Origin: Gammaproteobacteria bacterium
Lineage (GTDB): Bacteria > Pseudomonadota > Gammaproteobacteria > Coxiellales > Coxiellaceae
Assembly (NCBI GenBank): GCA_030425685.1
Contig: JAUIAD010000001.1
Span: 124,001 to 188,000 of the forward strand
Length of the DNA: 64,000 bases
Direction of reading: 5' to 3'
Part shown: positions 35,929 to 44,672 of the stretch, in pieces
Numbering within the stretch: the stretch's first letter is position 1
Layout: each line of letters begins with the position of its first letter
Notes under the pieces: generated by a model
Database searches by the model: none
Seen by the model: the letters and a program-made list of their open reading frames with translations, nothing else
What the model was told of the DNA's origin: nothing
Program-made: the position numbers and the translations under genes

Positions 35929-37902
35929 TTACATAACGACACATGGGTTACTTTGATCATAGTCAACCAATGAGCTATTCTCATCCAAGACCTCAATAAC
36001 GGTATGTGCAGAGAGGCTTTGATGTTTTCTATGTACGACGTCAAGGACGGGGTCATATTCAAAGTCGTCTGGATCAAACGCTTGCATTAACATATCAAAT
36101 ACTCTCTTAGAATCAATCGGCACAACTTCGTCCTCTAAAAGTGGTGGCGCTGATTTGCGTGCGCAGCAGTAAAATAGCATAAATACGAAGGCGGCGGCGA
36201 TTAATCCAGTAAAGGTCCAGTCAGGTGTTTGCATATGTGTTTTTAAGGCATAAATAAGGCTGGCAACGGCCGCGGCAATAAAGGTCATGCCGCAACAGGT
36301 TTCTGACCCGGAGCAGGCTTTTGACCTGCGACCGGCTTGTGTTCGCAGTGCGGATCTTGGCACTTTTAGTTTATATTCTTTAACGAGATCCTCTGCGGTT
36401 TGTTTGGTCATGGGGCTTTTGAAGCCTTCCCAGCTTTTCCATTTTTCAGGCTTACTTTGCGTGAGCAGTCGTTGGCAATTGAACTCCCATACTTCTCTGA
36501 TATAGACATAACGGTCCAAGCAAAGTAACAGATCTAGTTTAACATCTTTTTTTATCGCTTCGATTAAGGGGTTGGTATATTTTGGCAGCATATTTTGTGT
36601 TCTGTCAAAAATAGTTAGGGTGTTTCTTAACTTAAGTTCCCTTAGGCTGCCTATAATTTCCTCCTCCATAGCCGTTACTGCGCGGATAAACCATTGGCTG
36701 GTCGTCTGGTGTTGGACTAGTATAAAATAACGTTCAGCTCTTCCTTCTTCTTGGTCTTCGAGTTCTGCAACTATTGTTTTAATAGTATTTAATGGGTTTT
36801 GAGATTTTGCTGATACAAGCTTGTAGTCATAGAGGTTGTGACCCCAGATGGTTGACGTCCCATGCACGCCTCTTTCATCACCTTTCATATCGTAACCGTG
36901 TGCAATGGCGAAGGGTATTTTTTCATAGTAGGCCCTTAACAGCTTTATTTTTAGCTCATCTTTTAAGATGGCGGTAACTTGGTCTTTGTCATCACCAGTA
37001 AGTTGTTGTGCATCGTGGTATTTTCTTAGTAAGGTGGATGTTTTTTTAAGGTGGCTGATTTTGCGTACGCTTTGTTGAAGAATCTCGCCATCACGCGTTT
37101 TTGCAAACAGCACCCAGTCGCTTGTTGTCTCCTTTGCTTCTTTTTCCTGTGTGTGGACACAAAGTAAAAGCATTTTGGCCGTATTGAAATGTGCTTTTCG
37201 CCACTGAAGAATATGTTGATTGATGGCGCTTTTTCTATAGACCCTTTTTTCACGCTGTAAATATTTGTGATAGCGCTGGAGCATTTCATTTTTAATACCA
37301 GCGGTTAAATTATTTTCGAGCCAGTTGTTGTGTTGGTCGTTCACTTTATCGGTGTTTTGTTGCTGTAGATAACGTGTTATGGCTTCAAAGTTAGGGTTTC
37401 GTGATGCATATGTCTCGATAACCTCTGTATTGCCGTCAATGATCACGGTGGTATATATAAAGACTTCATTGACATGGTTGTTGCTACGAGGGTCGCGGAT
37501 GCAAACCATCAGGGTATGGTTTTCTTTATCTTGATCGTCTTCCCATCTTCGAGTGATCCTTTCTATATTTCCAGCATCTTTGCTTTCGTATTCGCGTTGT
37601 TTTTCATCGTTGTCAGTGTGCTTAATTATACTATTGTAATGCGAGATGGTTAGTTCATGTGATATCAGTGTGCCAAACAATTTTTCTTGGTAATCTTGTT
37701 GCATTTGTGCGATAAGTTTGGGCGTTGGGTCTGTAAAATTAAGAAAATCGATGCTGCCAGAGTAAATTTCTTCCGCGCGGGTATTGTGGTAAGAGGTGAC
37801 CTTACTTTCGCTGTGACGATTTTGGCTTACGGGCTTGGGATCTGTAAATAAAGGTGAAGTTCTGCCATTAAGCAGTGGGGTTGTTGCATCTTGAGCTCTC
37901 AT
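35929..37902 (-). CDS. Large protein of unknown function ending in a CaaX box; candidate effector
   Basis: 657 residues, no family recognised. No signal peptide. Residues 1-530 are hydrophilic and charged. Two membrane segments lie near 541-555 and 564-581 (MTFIAAAVASLIYALK, FTGLIAAAFVFMLFYCCA). A ~75-residue acidic tail ends in ...SNPCVVM. The last four residues, Cys-Val-Val-Met, form a consensus CaaX farnesylation motif (compare CVIM of K-Ras). Bacteria lack prenyltransferases, but several Legionella effectors carry CaaX boxes that the host modifies. The DNA at 35929-35943 confirms the reading frame. The AT-rich neighbours and divergent alpha/beta hydrolase give no functional context. Host targeting is inferred. 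Confidence 0.6.
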   Translation of the reverse strand: MRAQDATTPLLNGRTSPLFTDPKPVSQNRHSESKVTSYHNTRAEEIYSGSIDFLNFTDPTPKLIAQMQQDYQEKLFGTLISHELTISHYNSIIKHTDNDEKQREYESKDAGNIERITRRWEDDQDKENHTLMVCIRDPRSNNHVNEVFIYTTVIIDGNTEVIETYASRNPNFEAITRYLQQQNTDKVNDQHNNWLENNLTAGIKNEMLQRYHKYLQREKRVYRKSAINQHILQWRKAHFNTAKMLLLCVHTQEKEAKETTSDWVLFAKTRDGEILQQSVRKISHLKKTSTLLRKYHDAQQLTGDDKDQVTAILKDELKIKLLRAYYEKIPFAIAHGYDMKGDERGVHGTSTIWGHNLYDYKLVSAKSQNPLNTIKTIVAELEDQEEGRAERYFILVQHQTTSQWFIRAVTAMEEEIIGSLRELKLRNTLTIFDRTQNMLPKYTNPLIEAIKKDVKLDLLLCLDRYVYIREVWEFNCQRLLTQSKPEKWKSWEGFKSPMTKQTAEDLVKEYKLKVPRSALRTQAGRRSKACSGSETCCGMTFIAAAVASLIYALKTHMQTPDWTFTGLIAAAFVFMLFYCCARKSAPPLLEDEVVPIDSKRVFDMLMQAFDPDDFEYDPVLDVVHRKHQSLSAHTVIEVLDENSSLVDYDQSNPCVVM

Positions 37903-38030
37903 AGTGATATCCCTTCAAATTGTGATAATGTTACAATTGGTCTCTATAAGTCTAAAAAATTCATCTATACGTTGAGCGTTGCTGATAGTGACGGATCGTT
38001 ATGATTTTGTAAAGTTAAGGTAGCATTAGT

Positions 38031-38684
38031 ATGAAGCCATTTTCGCTAACATTAGAGAAATTTACAATACCGGGTCCAGCCGGTTCTATTGAAACTATTT
38101 CGTCCTGGCCGCAAGCGCCCAAGGGGAAAACGGTTGTTATAATCTGCCATCCGCATCCATTATATTCTGGAACAATGAATAATAAGGTGGTAACGACTTT
38201 ATATAAAACGTTTGATGCGCTTGGGTTTCCCACCGTGCGTTTTAATTTTCGTGGTGTCGGTAAAAGTGAAGGTCAATACGGTGAGATGGTCGGTGAAACG
38301 GAAGATTTAAAAGCAGTACTTGCGTGGGTAAAAGAGGCATTGCCTGATTATACCGTTTGGCTAGCAGGTTTTTCTTTTGGTGGCTATATCACTGCAAACG
38401 TTACCAATCAGGATCATTCCATCGCCCAGTTAGTGACGATTGCGCCAGCGGTTAATCATGCCGACTTTTATAAACTAACGGATATCGAGTGTCCGTGGTT
38501 AATTATTCAAGGGGAAGAGGATGAGGTTGTTCCTTTTGCCGAAAGTCGGGCTTTTGCTGATAACCCGCCAGTGCCGGTGACGTTTATTAATATGCCCGAG
38601 ACTAGTCATTTTTTTCATGGCAAGTTAATTGAGTTGCGTGAGATTTTGTTTGATGCTTATAAAGCAAAGCGAAATATGTCGTAA
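38031..38684 (+). CDS. Alpha/beta hydrolase (COG2945-like)
   Basis: 217 residues, cytoplasmic by lack of a signal. The start of the hydrolase core is VVIICHPHPLYSGTMNNKVV with NFRGVGKSEG. The nucleophile elbow is AGFSFGGY (Ser), the acid is probably the Asp in GEEDEVVPF, and the catalytic His is in TSHFFHGKL. This matches small alpha/beta hydrolases often annotated as CocE/NonD-like or YcjY-like; the substrate is not known. It is divergently transcribed from the CaaX-ending gene, with a 128-bp spacer. Confidence 0.85.
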   Translation: MKPFSLTLEKFTIPGPAGSIETISSWPQAPKGKTVVIICHPHPLYSGTMNNKVVTTLYKTFDALGFPTVRFNFRGVGKSEGQYGEMVGETEDLKAVLAWVKEALPDYTVWLAGFSFGGYITANVTNQDHSIAQLVTIAPAVNHADFYKLTDIECPWLIIQGEEDEVVPFAESRAFADNPPVPVTFINMPETSHFFHGKLIELREILFDAYKAKRNMS

Positions 38685-38838
38685 CGAAATATCAATCTTA
38701 GAAGGCTGTGCTTGTACAACTATAGATAAATTTATATTTTTCATATGGTTATCTTTACAAGGAGTGCCTTGATAATGCGCTATAATCAAACCAAGAAGTT
38801 ATTTTTCCCGAGTTAGTGACGTTGGGGGGTAATGGTTT

Positions 38839-40761
38839 ATGCGTAGTAGTATTAAGTACGCTCAAGAGCTAAAAGAAAAGCTTTCAGAGATACAAAGCAG
38901 CGCTGGGCAGGTTCATGCAACGATTGATAAAATGCAGCGTGAAATCCTTGTTTGTTTTACCAGGGATAAGCGCTCTAATATGAAATATGATTTAGCTACC
39001 TCGTCTTTTTCACAATTACTTTTTGCCGGTTTAAAGAGTATTCCATTTTATGGGGGGTATTTTGCTTTAGCATCGAAAGTATTAAAAGACCCCTTTAAGG
39101 GTGGTTATGAAGTGAGTCGTACGCAATACGGTAGTGCCTGGGGATATGATAATGCTAATAGTGTGATGAGTCCTCTGGGTCCAGGGGACAAAAACTATAA
39201 CTATGGTGCGGCTGGTGGCCCGAGGGTTGGTGCATTTAATAGTGACCCTAGGTTGCGCGGTGAACAATTTGAGGCTGATGTGCATTCTATGGTAAATGTT
39301 TCCGGTGCTTATGCTGTTAGTATGGGGCGTGACATCGGTCAAGCAAAAGCCAGTACTCAAGGTCGTTTATCTCAGGAAGTTAAAGCTGGTTTGGGAAATG
39401 ATGAAAGGCTTTATATTGCTGAATGGCGATCTATTAGTTTACTCTCATTGCAAAGCTATGATGCGGGTCATTGGGTTTGGTATGCTATGTCACAAATGAT
39501 TACGACCATGTCCAAAGAGCACCATGCGCTGAATGATTTGCAAAATGACGTTTTTAATATTGGCAGTGATGCAGTACCACAGCTAGCGTATAGCGTTAAG
39601 ATGGGAGATGTGGGTAAAAAGCTTAAACTGTCTTCTACAAATAGCAAACTTCATAAAACCTTACAGACCTATTCGCCTTTGCATGCAGTATGGGATAGAG
39701 CAATAAAGGCAGTCCCTAGAATTAATAAGAAAACGCAATATCGAGTCGATAGCTATAAAGCGACCGTAGTAGCTTATTTGACCGAGGTAAGAGAAAAGCT
39801 AGCCGAGGACGTCAGTAGTCATATTTACAAATTAATCGATCAATATGCATCTAAAACGCCAAGGAATGCTTTCTACTTAAGTCGAGAGGGGGAAAGAGAC
39901 GTTAAAAATATAGGTGTTTTTCTAACACTCCCATTTAGAGCCCTTGGAGCTGTGTTGCCTAAAAAAGTCTACAATTATAAAACGACAGTGCAGTCTAAAG
40001 AGTGGGCACGATTTTTATGTGCTATTCATGTATTTTATTCTGTTTTAGCAGCCTATTTAGATGTTTCTCTGCCATCTGATTTGTTGCCAAGCCTTGAAAA
40101 TATAAAGCTATTTACCTACGCTTACGGTGATGCCTACACAACGGCAGTGCAGTATTTTTATCATCACGGTGTTACTGATAGTAATCGTAATGCTGGGGAA
40201 GACCTGCAGAAAACGCTCAAAGACATCATTACTTCTGATCCTGGTATATCTGTTTTTATTAAGATGATTGCTTGTGAGGGGCATCGACGTAAGAAGGTGA
40301 ATGAAGATACCTTAGGTATAGTAATGTCAGGTGTTTCGAAAGAAATGATGCCGCTCCTTGAGAAAGTTGGTGATTTACAGGGTTTGCGCGCCTTTAAGCA
40401 TCAAAGCACTTTTGGTAAGTATGATTGGAATAAGGGAATGACTTTTGACGAGGCTTGGGCTGTAATTACCAAGGGTGTTGATGAGTATAATAGAGAAATG
40501 GGTTACCAGGACGCTATTGGATATCATTCCGAGAAAGGGTTTAGAAAGAAAGTCGCACCGCCTCCTTCCCCGCCTGGGAGAGGGGGTGGTTCAACGCCTG
40601 GCTCCGTAAAACCATCGCCAAGTGTGACAGGGCCAGAGTTAGATAAATATATTAAGACATTAGAGGCAGTGATTGTTAATCAAGGTGTTCCTGAGGAGCT
40701 CAAGGAGCATTTAATTGCTTTAGCAGAGATTATAGAGAAAATTAAAAGTAAAGAATTCTAG
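38839..40761 (+). CDS. Large protein of unknown function, candidate effector
   Basis: 640 residues, no recognised domain and no signal peptide. The N-terminus is predicted helical (YAQELKEKLSEIQSSAGQVH), with one moderately hydrophobic stretch at ~55-80 (LLFAGLKSIPFYGGYFALAS). Residues ~80-140 are Gly/Tyr/Asn-rich. A Pro/Gly linker at ~573-595 (APPPSPPGRGGGSTPG) separates a short C-terminal helical piece with a charged end. A TATAAT hexamer at 38781-38786 lies ~50 bp before the ATG without a clear -35. Modular helical proteins of this size without homologues are typical of Legionellales effectors, but that is only an inference. Confidence 0.55.
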   Translation: MRSSIKYAQELKEKLSEIQSSAGQVHATIDKMQREILVCFTRDKRSNMKYDLATSSFSQLLFAGLKSIPFYGGYFALASKVLKDPFKGGYEVSRTQYGSAWGYDNANSVMSPLGPGDKNYNYGAAGGPRVGAFNSDPRLRGEQFEADVHSMVNVSGAYAVSMGRDIGQAKASTQGRLSQEVKAGLGNDERLYIAEWRSISLLSLQSYDAGHWVWYAMSQMITTMSKEHHALNDLQNDVFNIGSDAVPQLAYSVKMGDVGKKLKLSSTNSKLHKTLQTYSPLHAVWDRAIKAVPRINKKTQYRVDSYKATVVAYLTEVREKLAEDVSSHIYKLIDQYASKTPRNAFYLSREGERDVKNIGVFLTLPFRALGAVLPKKVYNYKTTVQSKEWARFLCAIHVFYSVLAAYLDVSLPSDLLPSLENIKLFTYAYGDAYTTAVQYFYHHGVTDSNRNAGEDLQKTLKDIITSDPGISVFIKMIACEGHRRKKVNEDTLGIVMSGVSKEMMPLLEKVGDLQGLRAFKHQSTFGKYDWNKGMTFDEAWAVITKGVDEYNREMGYQDAIGYHSEKGFRKKVAPPPSPPGRGGGSTPGSVKPSPSVTGPELDKYIKTLEAVIVNQGVPEELKEHLIALAEIIEKIKSKEF

Positions 40762-40810
40762 CTGGATTCAGCAATTCTCTGAGGAAAATTGCTGAATTGT
40801 CAGCTTCTTA

Positions 40811-40984
40811 CTATATACCCATTCTATGCCGTAATCTTGCCACTGAGGCTAACATTTCTTGGTTTTTAGCATTATTGTAATGTGGGGTAGCAATATATTG
40901 AGGTGCGCCTGACGTTAAGCTGTTGGAGCGGCATGGGCGAAGTGCGTCGTGTTGGCTGTGGCAGTGTGGGCAAGAATGAGGCAT
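40811..40984 (-). CDS. Small zinc-ribbon-like protein, 57 residues
   Basis: Short ORF with a near-perfect AGGAG Shine-Dalgarno 7 nt before the ATG (minus strand). It starts MPHSCPHCHSQHDALRPC, a C-x2-C plus His/Cys set able to bind a metal, and ends in a basic helix (LASVARLRHRMGI). It occupies the gap between the unknown gene and feoA on the opposite strand. No family is recognised. The good ribosome site and Cys pattern argue that it is a real gene rather than noise. Confidence 0.5.
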   Translation of the reverse strand: MPHSCPHCHSQHDALRPCRSNSLTSGAPQYIATPHYNNAKNQEMLASVARLRHRMGI

Positions 40985-41170
40985 GATGGGTTCTCCTGCA
41001 TTTTGTTTTTGCTGTTGAGTTTTGCTTGCTTAAGCTAGGTTTAGTTTACTTCTTGGGTATATTTTAGTCACTGTGATCCTTGTATCAATGAAACCATAAA
41101 TTGTAAATTTCATTTTAATTCAATTGTTTATATGTTTCATGTGAAATAAAGGAATAGCGACATTCTAATT

Positions 41171-41189
41171 GAAAATGATTCTCAATTAC
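41171..41189. promoter_or_regulatory. Fur box upstream of feoA
   Basis: GAAAATGATTCTCAATTAC, a near-palindromic 19-mer matching the Fur consensus GATAATGATAATCATTATC at 13 of 19 positions. It lies directly upstream of the -35 of the feo promoter, so iron-loaded Fur would repress. Confidence 0.75.
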
Positions 41190-41190
41190 C

Positions 41191-41220
41191 TTGACTTGAT
41201 CCAGTCAATGCGACGATAAT
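41191..41220 (+). promoter_or_regulatory. Sigma-70 promoter of feoABC
   Basis: TTGACT (41191-41196), an 18-bp spacer, GATAAT (41215-41220). It starts 2 bp after the Fur box and ~30 bp before the feoA ribosome site. Confidence 0.65.
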
Positions 41221-41253
41221 ATCAGCTCAAAAGTGATCGGGAGATAGGTATTG

Positions 41254-41493
41254 ATGACGACCATTGGGGATCTTAAATCAGGTGAAAAGGCGAAAGTCTG
41301 TGGTTTTCACCCAGGAGATAAGGTTTATCGCCAGAAGCTGTTAGCAATGGGTTTAACACCTAATACACAGTTTGAGGTCGTACGTCGTGCCCCCCTCGGA
41401 GACCCGATTGAAATCCGTGTCCATGCCTTTTATTTAAGCTTGCGCCAATCGGAAGCCGCCCTGCTTAAGGTTGAACGAGTAAGTAATGACTAA
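41254..41493 (+). CDS. feoA: Ferrous iron transport protein A
   Basis: Small SH3-like cytoplasmic partner of FeoB, 79 residues (MTTIGDLKSGEKAKVCGFHP, LLAMGLTPNTQFEVVRRAPL, IRVHAFYLSLRQSEAALL). ATG 41254 follows GGGAG; a TTG one codon earlier is an alternative. It overlaps feoB by 8 nt. Expression is probably iron-repressed through the Fur box at 41171. Confidence 0.95.
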   Translation: MTTIGDLKSGEKAKVCGFHPGDKVYRQKLLAMGLTPNTQFEVVRRAPLGDPIEIRVHAFYLSLRQSEAALLKVERVSND

Positions 41494-43726
41494 AGCGCTA
41501 ACCATTGCCTTAGCTGGTAATCCTAATTGTGGTAAAACGGCGCTGTTTAATGCGTTAACAGGCAGTTCGCAGCGTGTCGGCAACTGGCCGGGGGTTACCG
41601 TTGATCGTAAGATGGGTGCTTTTGTCTCGCGGCAGCATCAGGTATCCGTGGTTGATTTGCCGGGTACGTATTCTATTAGTGTTATTTCCGATACCGCCAT
41701 TGATGAAAAAATAGCGTGCGAATACCTGCTATCGGGTGAGGCGGATGTTATCGTTAACGTTATTGATGGTAGTAATTTGGTACGCAATTTGTATCTGACC
41801 TTGCAACTATTGGAAATGAATATTCCCGTGGTGTTAGCCGTTAATATGATTGATATCGTAGAGAAACGTGGTATTCAGTTAGATTTGAAAGCCTTAAGTC
41901 AATCCTTGGGGTGTTTAGCGGTACCCTTGGTTGCATCGCGTGGCCATGGTGTGGAGGCACTTAAAGAAGCTGTTATTAAAGTGGCGGCAAAGAAAAAGCG
42001 TCAGGCTTTTCAATTGCCTATGGGGTCCGAGTTACAAGCCACTATTGATCGCTTAGCGCAGGCCATGCAAGAGCGTTCTAATGCGCATTGGTTGGCATTG
42101 CGCTTATTGGAAAATGATAATTTTGCCTCGCAACAAGTTGGTGAGGCGGTGGTTGATTTGGCTAAAGCAACTATAAAAGCCACTGAAAAAAGCCTTGGCG
42201 AGGATCCTGATATTTTAATTGCCGATGCGCGTTATACTTTTGCTACTGATTTATCCGATAAAGTAACACAATTAAAAAAGACCTCGCGCCAAACCGTCAC
42301 CCAGTGGATTGATCGTATTGTGTTAAATCGCTATTTGGGGATCCCGATCTTTTTTGCGGTGATGTATTTAATGTTTGTTTTTGCCATCAATGTCGGTGGC
42401 GCTTTCCAAGACTTTTTTGATATGGGCAGTGATACGATCTTTATTCAAGGCACGGCGCATCTTTTGGCAAGTTGGCATGCACCGGCGTGGCTGATTGCCT
42501 TGTTAGCGCATGGCTTTGGGCAGGGGATTAATACGGTTATTACGTTTGCACCTGTTATTGGCGCGATGTTTTTATTTCTCGCCTTTTTAGAAGATTGTGG
42601 TTATATGGCGCGCGCGGCGTTTGTGATGGACCGTTTTATGCAGGCGGTGGGTTTGCCAGGAAAATCGTTTGTGCCGATGATTGTTGGCTTTGGCTGTAAT
42701 GTGCCAGCGGTGATGGGTGCGCGTACTTTATCTAATCGTCGTGATCGTGTGCTGACGGTAATGATGGTGCCCTTTATGTCATGCGGTGCGCGCTTGGCTA
42801 TTTTTGCCGTTTTTGCTAGTGCCTTTTTTCCAGCGGGTGGCGAGAATGTTATTTTCTTGCTGTATTTAACGGGTATTGCGGTCGCAGTATTAACGGGTTT
42901 GGTTTTACGAAAAACCTTTTTGCCCGGCAAACCAGCGCCGATGGTGATGGAGCTGCCTGCCTATCATGTGCCGCGTATTTCTGTTTTATGCCGCCATGCG
43001 TGGATGCGGTTGCGTAACTTTTTGGTTCGTGCGGGGAAATATATTGTGCCTATTTGTGTGTTAATCGGTGCATTAGGTTCGATTACCGTGCATGGTAAAT
43101 TGGCGCCTGGTGGTAGCCAGCATTCGGTTTTATCGGCAGCAGGGCGTGCTGTAACACCGATCTTTGCTCCTATGGGGGTCAAGCAAGATAATTGGCCGGC
43201 AACCGTTGGTTTGGCCACTGGGGTCTTAGCAAAAGAAGTCGTGGTCGGTACATTGGATTCTTTATACACCCAGCTAGCGGATGAAAAGCAAGAGGCTGAT
43301 ACCTTTCATTTTTGGCAGGATTTATTAAATGCGGTGGAATCGATTCCTGAGAATTTAGCCAGTTTAGGCGGCGCCTTTGCCAATCCTATTGCGGCAGATG
43401 AAGCGCCACACGACATGTCTAAAACTGCTTATGGCCAGATGGTTGCGCGTTTTGACGGTCGGGTCGGTGCCTTTGCCTATCTTTTATTTGTTTTATTATA
43501 TTTTCCTTGTGTCTCAACCATGGCGGCAATGCGTCGTGAGGTCAATGCGCGTTGGGCGGTGTTTTCTTTAAGTTGGAGTACATGTATTGCGTATGGCCTG
43601 TCTGTTTTTGCTTATCAGGCAATGACCTTTGAGCGCCATGCGCAAAGTTCGTTGTTATGGTGTACTGGCGTTATACTGTTATTAGGGCTGACGGTTTTTG
43701 CTTTACGCCGCTATGCTAAGGGGTAG
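41486..43726 (+). CDS. feoB: Ferrous iron transporter FeoB
   Basis: Inner-membrane Fe(II) uptake protein with an N-terminal GTPase, 746 residues. G1 GNPNCGKTALFNALTG, G3 DLPGTYSIS, and G4 AVNMID; then a GDI-like helical spacer. The membrane part has two Gate motifs (GFGCNVPAVMGARTL; FMSCGARLAIFAVFASAFFP). It needs GTP binding for transport and works with FeoA and FeoC, both encoded in the same operon. The start overlaps feoA, and feoC begins 5 bp after the stop. Confidence 0.98.
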   Translation: MTKALTIALAGNPNCGKTALFNALTGSSQRVGNWPGVTVDRKMGAFVSRQHQVSVVDLPGTYSISVISDTAIDEKIACEYLLSGEADVIVNVIDGSNLVRNLYLTLQLLEMNIPVVLAVNMIDIVEKRGIQLDLKALSQSLGCLAVPLVASRGHGVEALKEAVIKVAAKKKRQAFQLPMGSELQATIDRLAQAMQERSNAHWLALRLLENDNFASQQVGEAVVDLAKATIKATEKSLGEDPDILIADARYTFATDLSDKVTQLKKTSRQTVTQWIDRIVLNRYLGIPIFFAVMYLMFVFAINVGGAFQDFFDMGSDTIFIQGTAHLLASWHAPAWLIALLAHGFGQGINTVITFAPVIGAMFLFLAFLEDCGYMARAAFVMDRFMQAVGLPGKSFVPMIVGFGCNVPAVMGARTLSNRRDRVLTVMMVPFMSCGARLAIFAVFASAFFPAGGENVIFLLYLTGIAVAVLTGLVLRKTFLPGKPAPMVMELPAYHVPRISVLCRHAWMRLRNFLVRAGKYIVPICVLIGALGSITVHGKLAPGGSQHSVLSAAGRAVTPIFAPMGVKQDNWPATVGLATGVLAKEVVVGTLDSLYTQLADEKQEADTFHFWQDLLNAVESIPENLASLGGAFANPIAADEAPHDMSKTAYGQMVARFDGRVGAFAYLLFVLLYFPCVSTMAAMRREVNARWAVFSLSWSTCIAYGLSVFAYQAMTFERHAQSSLLWCTGVILLLGLTVFALRRYAKG

Positions 43727-43731
43727 TTGCT

Positions 43732-43947
43732 ATGTTATTGCAGGTTAAAAATTATTTGATGGAAAAAGGAAAAGCCAATTTGCGCGAGATTGCCTTTCAT
43801 TTACGCCAGTCGCCGGAAACTGTGCGCGAAATTTTGGCGCATTGGGTGCGTAAGGGTAAAGTGCATCGTTGTGAAGCCCCGGCAAATTGTGGCAGCAAGT
43901 GCCAGCTATGTAAGCCTGAAGTGGCAGAAGTCTATCAATGGTTGTAA
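43732..43947 (+). CDS. feoC: FeoC-like winged-helix protein
   Basis: 71 residues. A winged helix (LLQVKNYLMEKGKANLREIA, ETVREILAHWVRKGKVHRC) and a four-cysteine wing, CEAPANCGSKCQLC, which in FeoC proteins can hold an iron-sulfur cluster or metal. It is proposed to stabilise or regulate FeoB. It completes feoABC. Confidence 0.9.
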   Translation: MLLQVKNYLMEKGKANLREIAFHLRQSPETVREILAHWVRKGKVHRCEAPANCGSKCQLCKPEVAEVYQWL

Positions 43948-43960
43948 AAAATGCTCAATT

Positions 43961-43997
43961 GTAGGGGCGCAGGCATGATCATATTGCCTGCGCCTAT
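43961..43997. terminator. Terminator between convergent feoC and the HdeD-like gene
   Basis: A GTAGGGGCGCAGGCA arm pairs with TGCCTGCGCCTA across a ~9-nt loop (one bulged G), followed by TTTTGTTTT on the plus strand. It begins with the same GTAGGGGCGCAG as the palindromic repeats and may be a decayed repeat recruited as terminator. Confidence 0.7.
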
Positions 43998-44003
43998 TTT
44001 GTT

Positions 44004-44531
44004 TTAAGCGGCTTTTTTAGAGCGAAAAGCCAGCGCAAATAGTGAAATACCAAAGAAGATTAAATTAATACCCAGCAGCAAGCCAACGATCCATAACGCA
44101 TTAAGCGGCCAACCAGACCAGATAATAATCGCCAAAACAATAGAAATAATGCCTGAAAACAGCAAGATGCCCCAGTTATGGCTGTGGTCACGCACCTGCA
44201 GAGCAAAATGAATTTCCAAGATGCCATGAAAAAGAAACCAAATACCGAGCAATAACGCTAGCACCATGGCGCCATGCAGAGGATAGCTCAGTAACAGTAT
44301 GCCAATAATAATGGCCAGCACCGCGCTAATTAAGGCGGTCCAAAAATAGTTTGTTTTGGTGTTTTGTAGCGCTCTTACCAATTGCACAGCACCAGCAATA
44401 ATCGACAGGATACCGATTAAAGTAATAATGCTGATGGTGGTCAAGGTGGGTAAGTAGATGGCTAAAAAGCCAATAATAATCAGTAGAATGCCTTCCGTTA
44501 TTAAGACGGGTTTGCTTAAATTTAATGTCAT
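44004..44531 (-). CDS. HdeD-family (DUF308) membrane protein
   Basis: 175 residues with six predicted membrane segments in repeated pairs (GILLIIIGFLAIYLPTLTTI, LVLALLLGIWFLFHGILEIH, LWIVGLLLGINLIFFGISLF). HdeD-like proteins are acid-resistance-associated in E. coli; many relatives are uncharacterised. ATG 44531 follows GGGAG; the ORF extends to 44627 without support. It converges with feoC and shares a terminator region with it. Confidence 0.85.
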   Translation of the reverse strand: MTLNLSKPVLITEGILLIIIGFLAIYLPTLTTISIITLIGILSIIAGAVQLVRALQNTKTNYFWTALISAVLAIIIGILLLSYPLHGAMVLALLLGIWFLFHGILEIHFALQVRDHSHNWGILLFSGIISIVLAIIIWSGWPLNALWIVGLLLGINLIFFGISLFALAFRSKKAA

Positions 44532-44672
44532 TATACGCTCCCTGTATTTGTCTAAATTTAATGATAGCAGGAGTTTGCTGTCTGTGTGAAACTCCTTTAT
44601 GGTTATTTTCAGCGCAACGCGGTACAATGGCGTTCTGCTAATTTAATCGTCTCATAAGGTCTTGGGGGTTCT

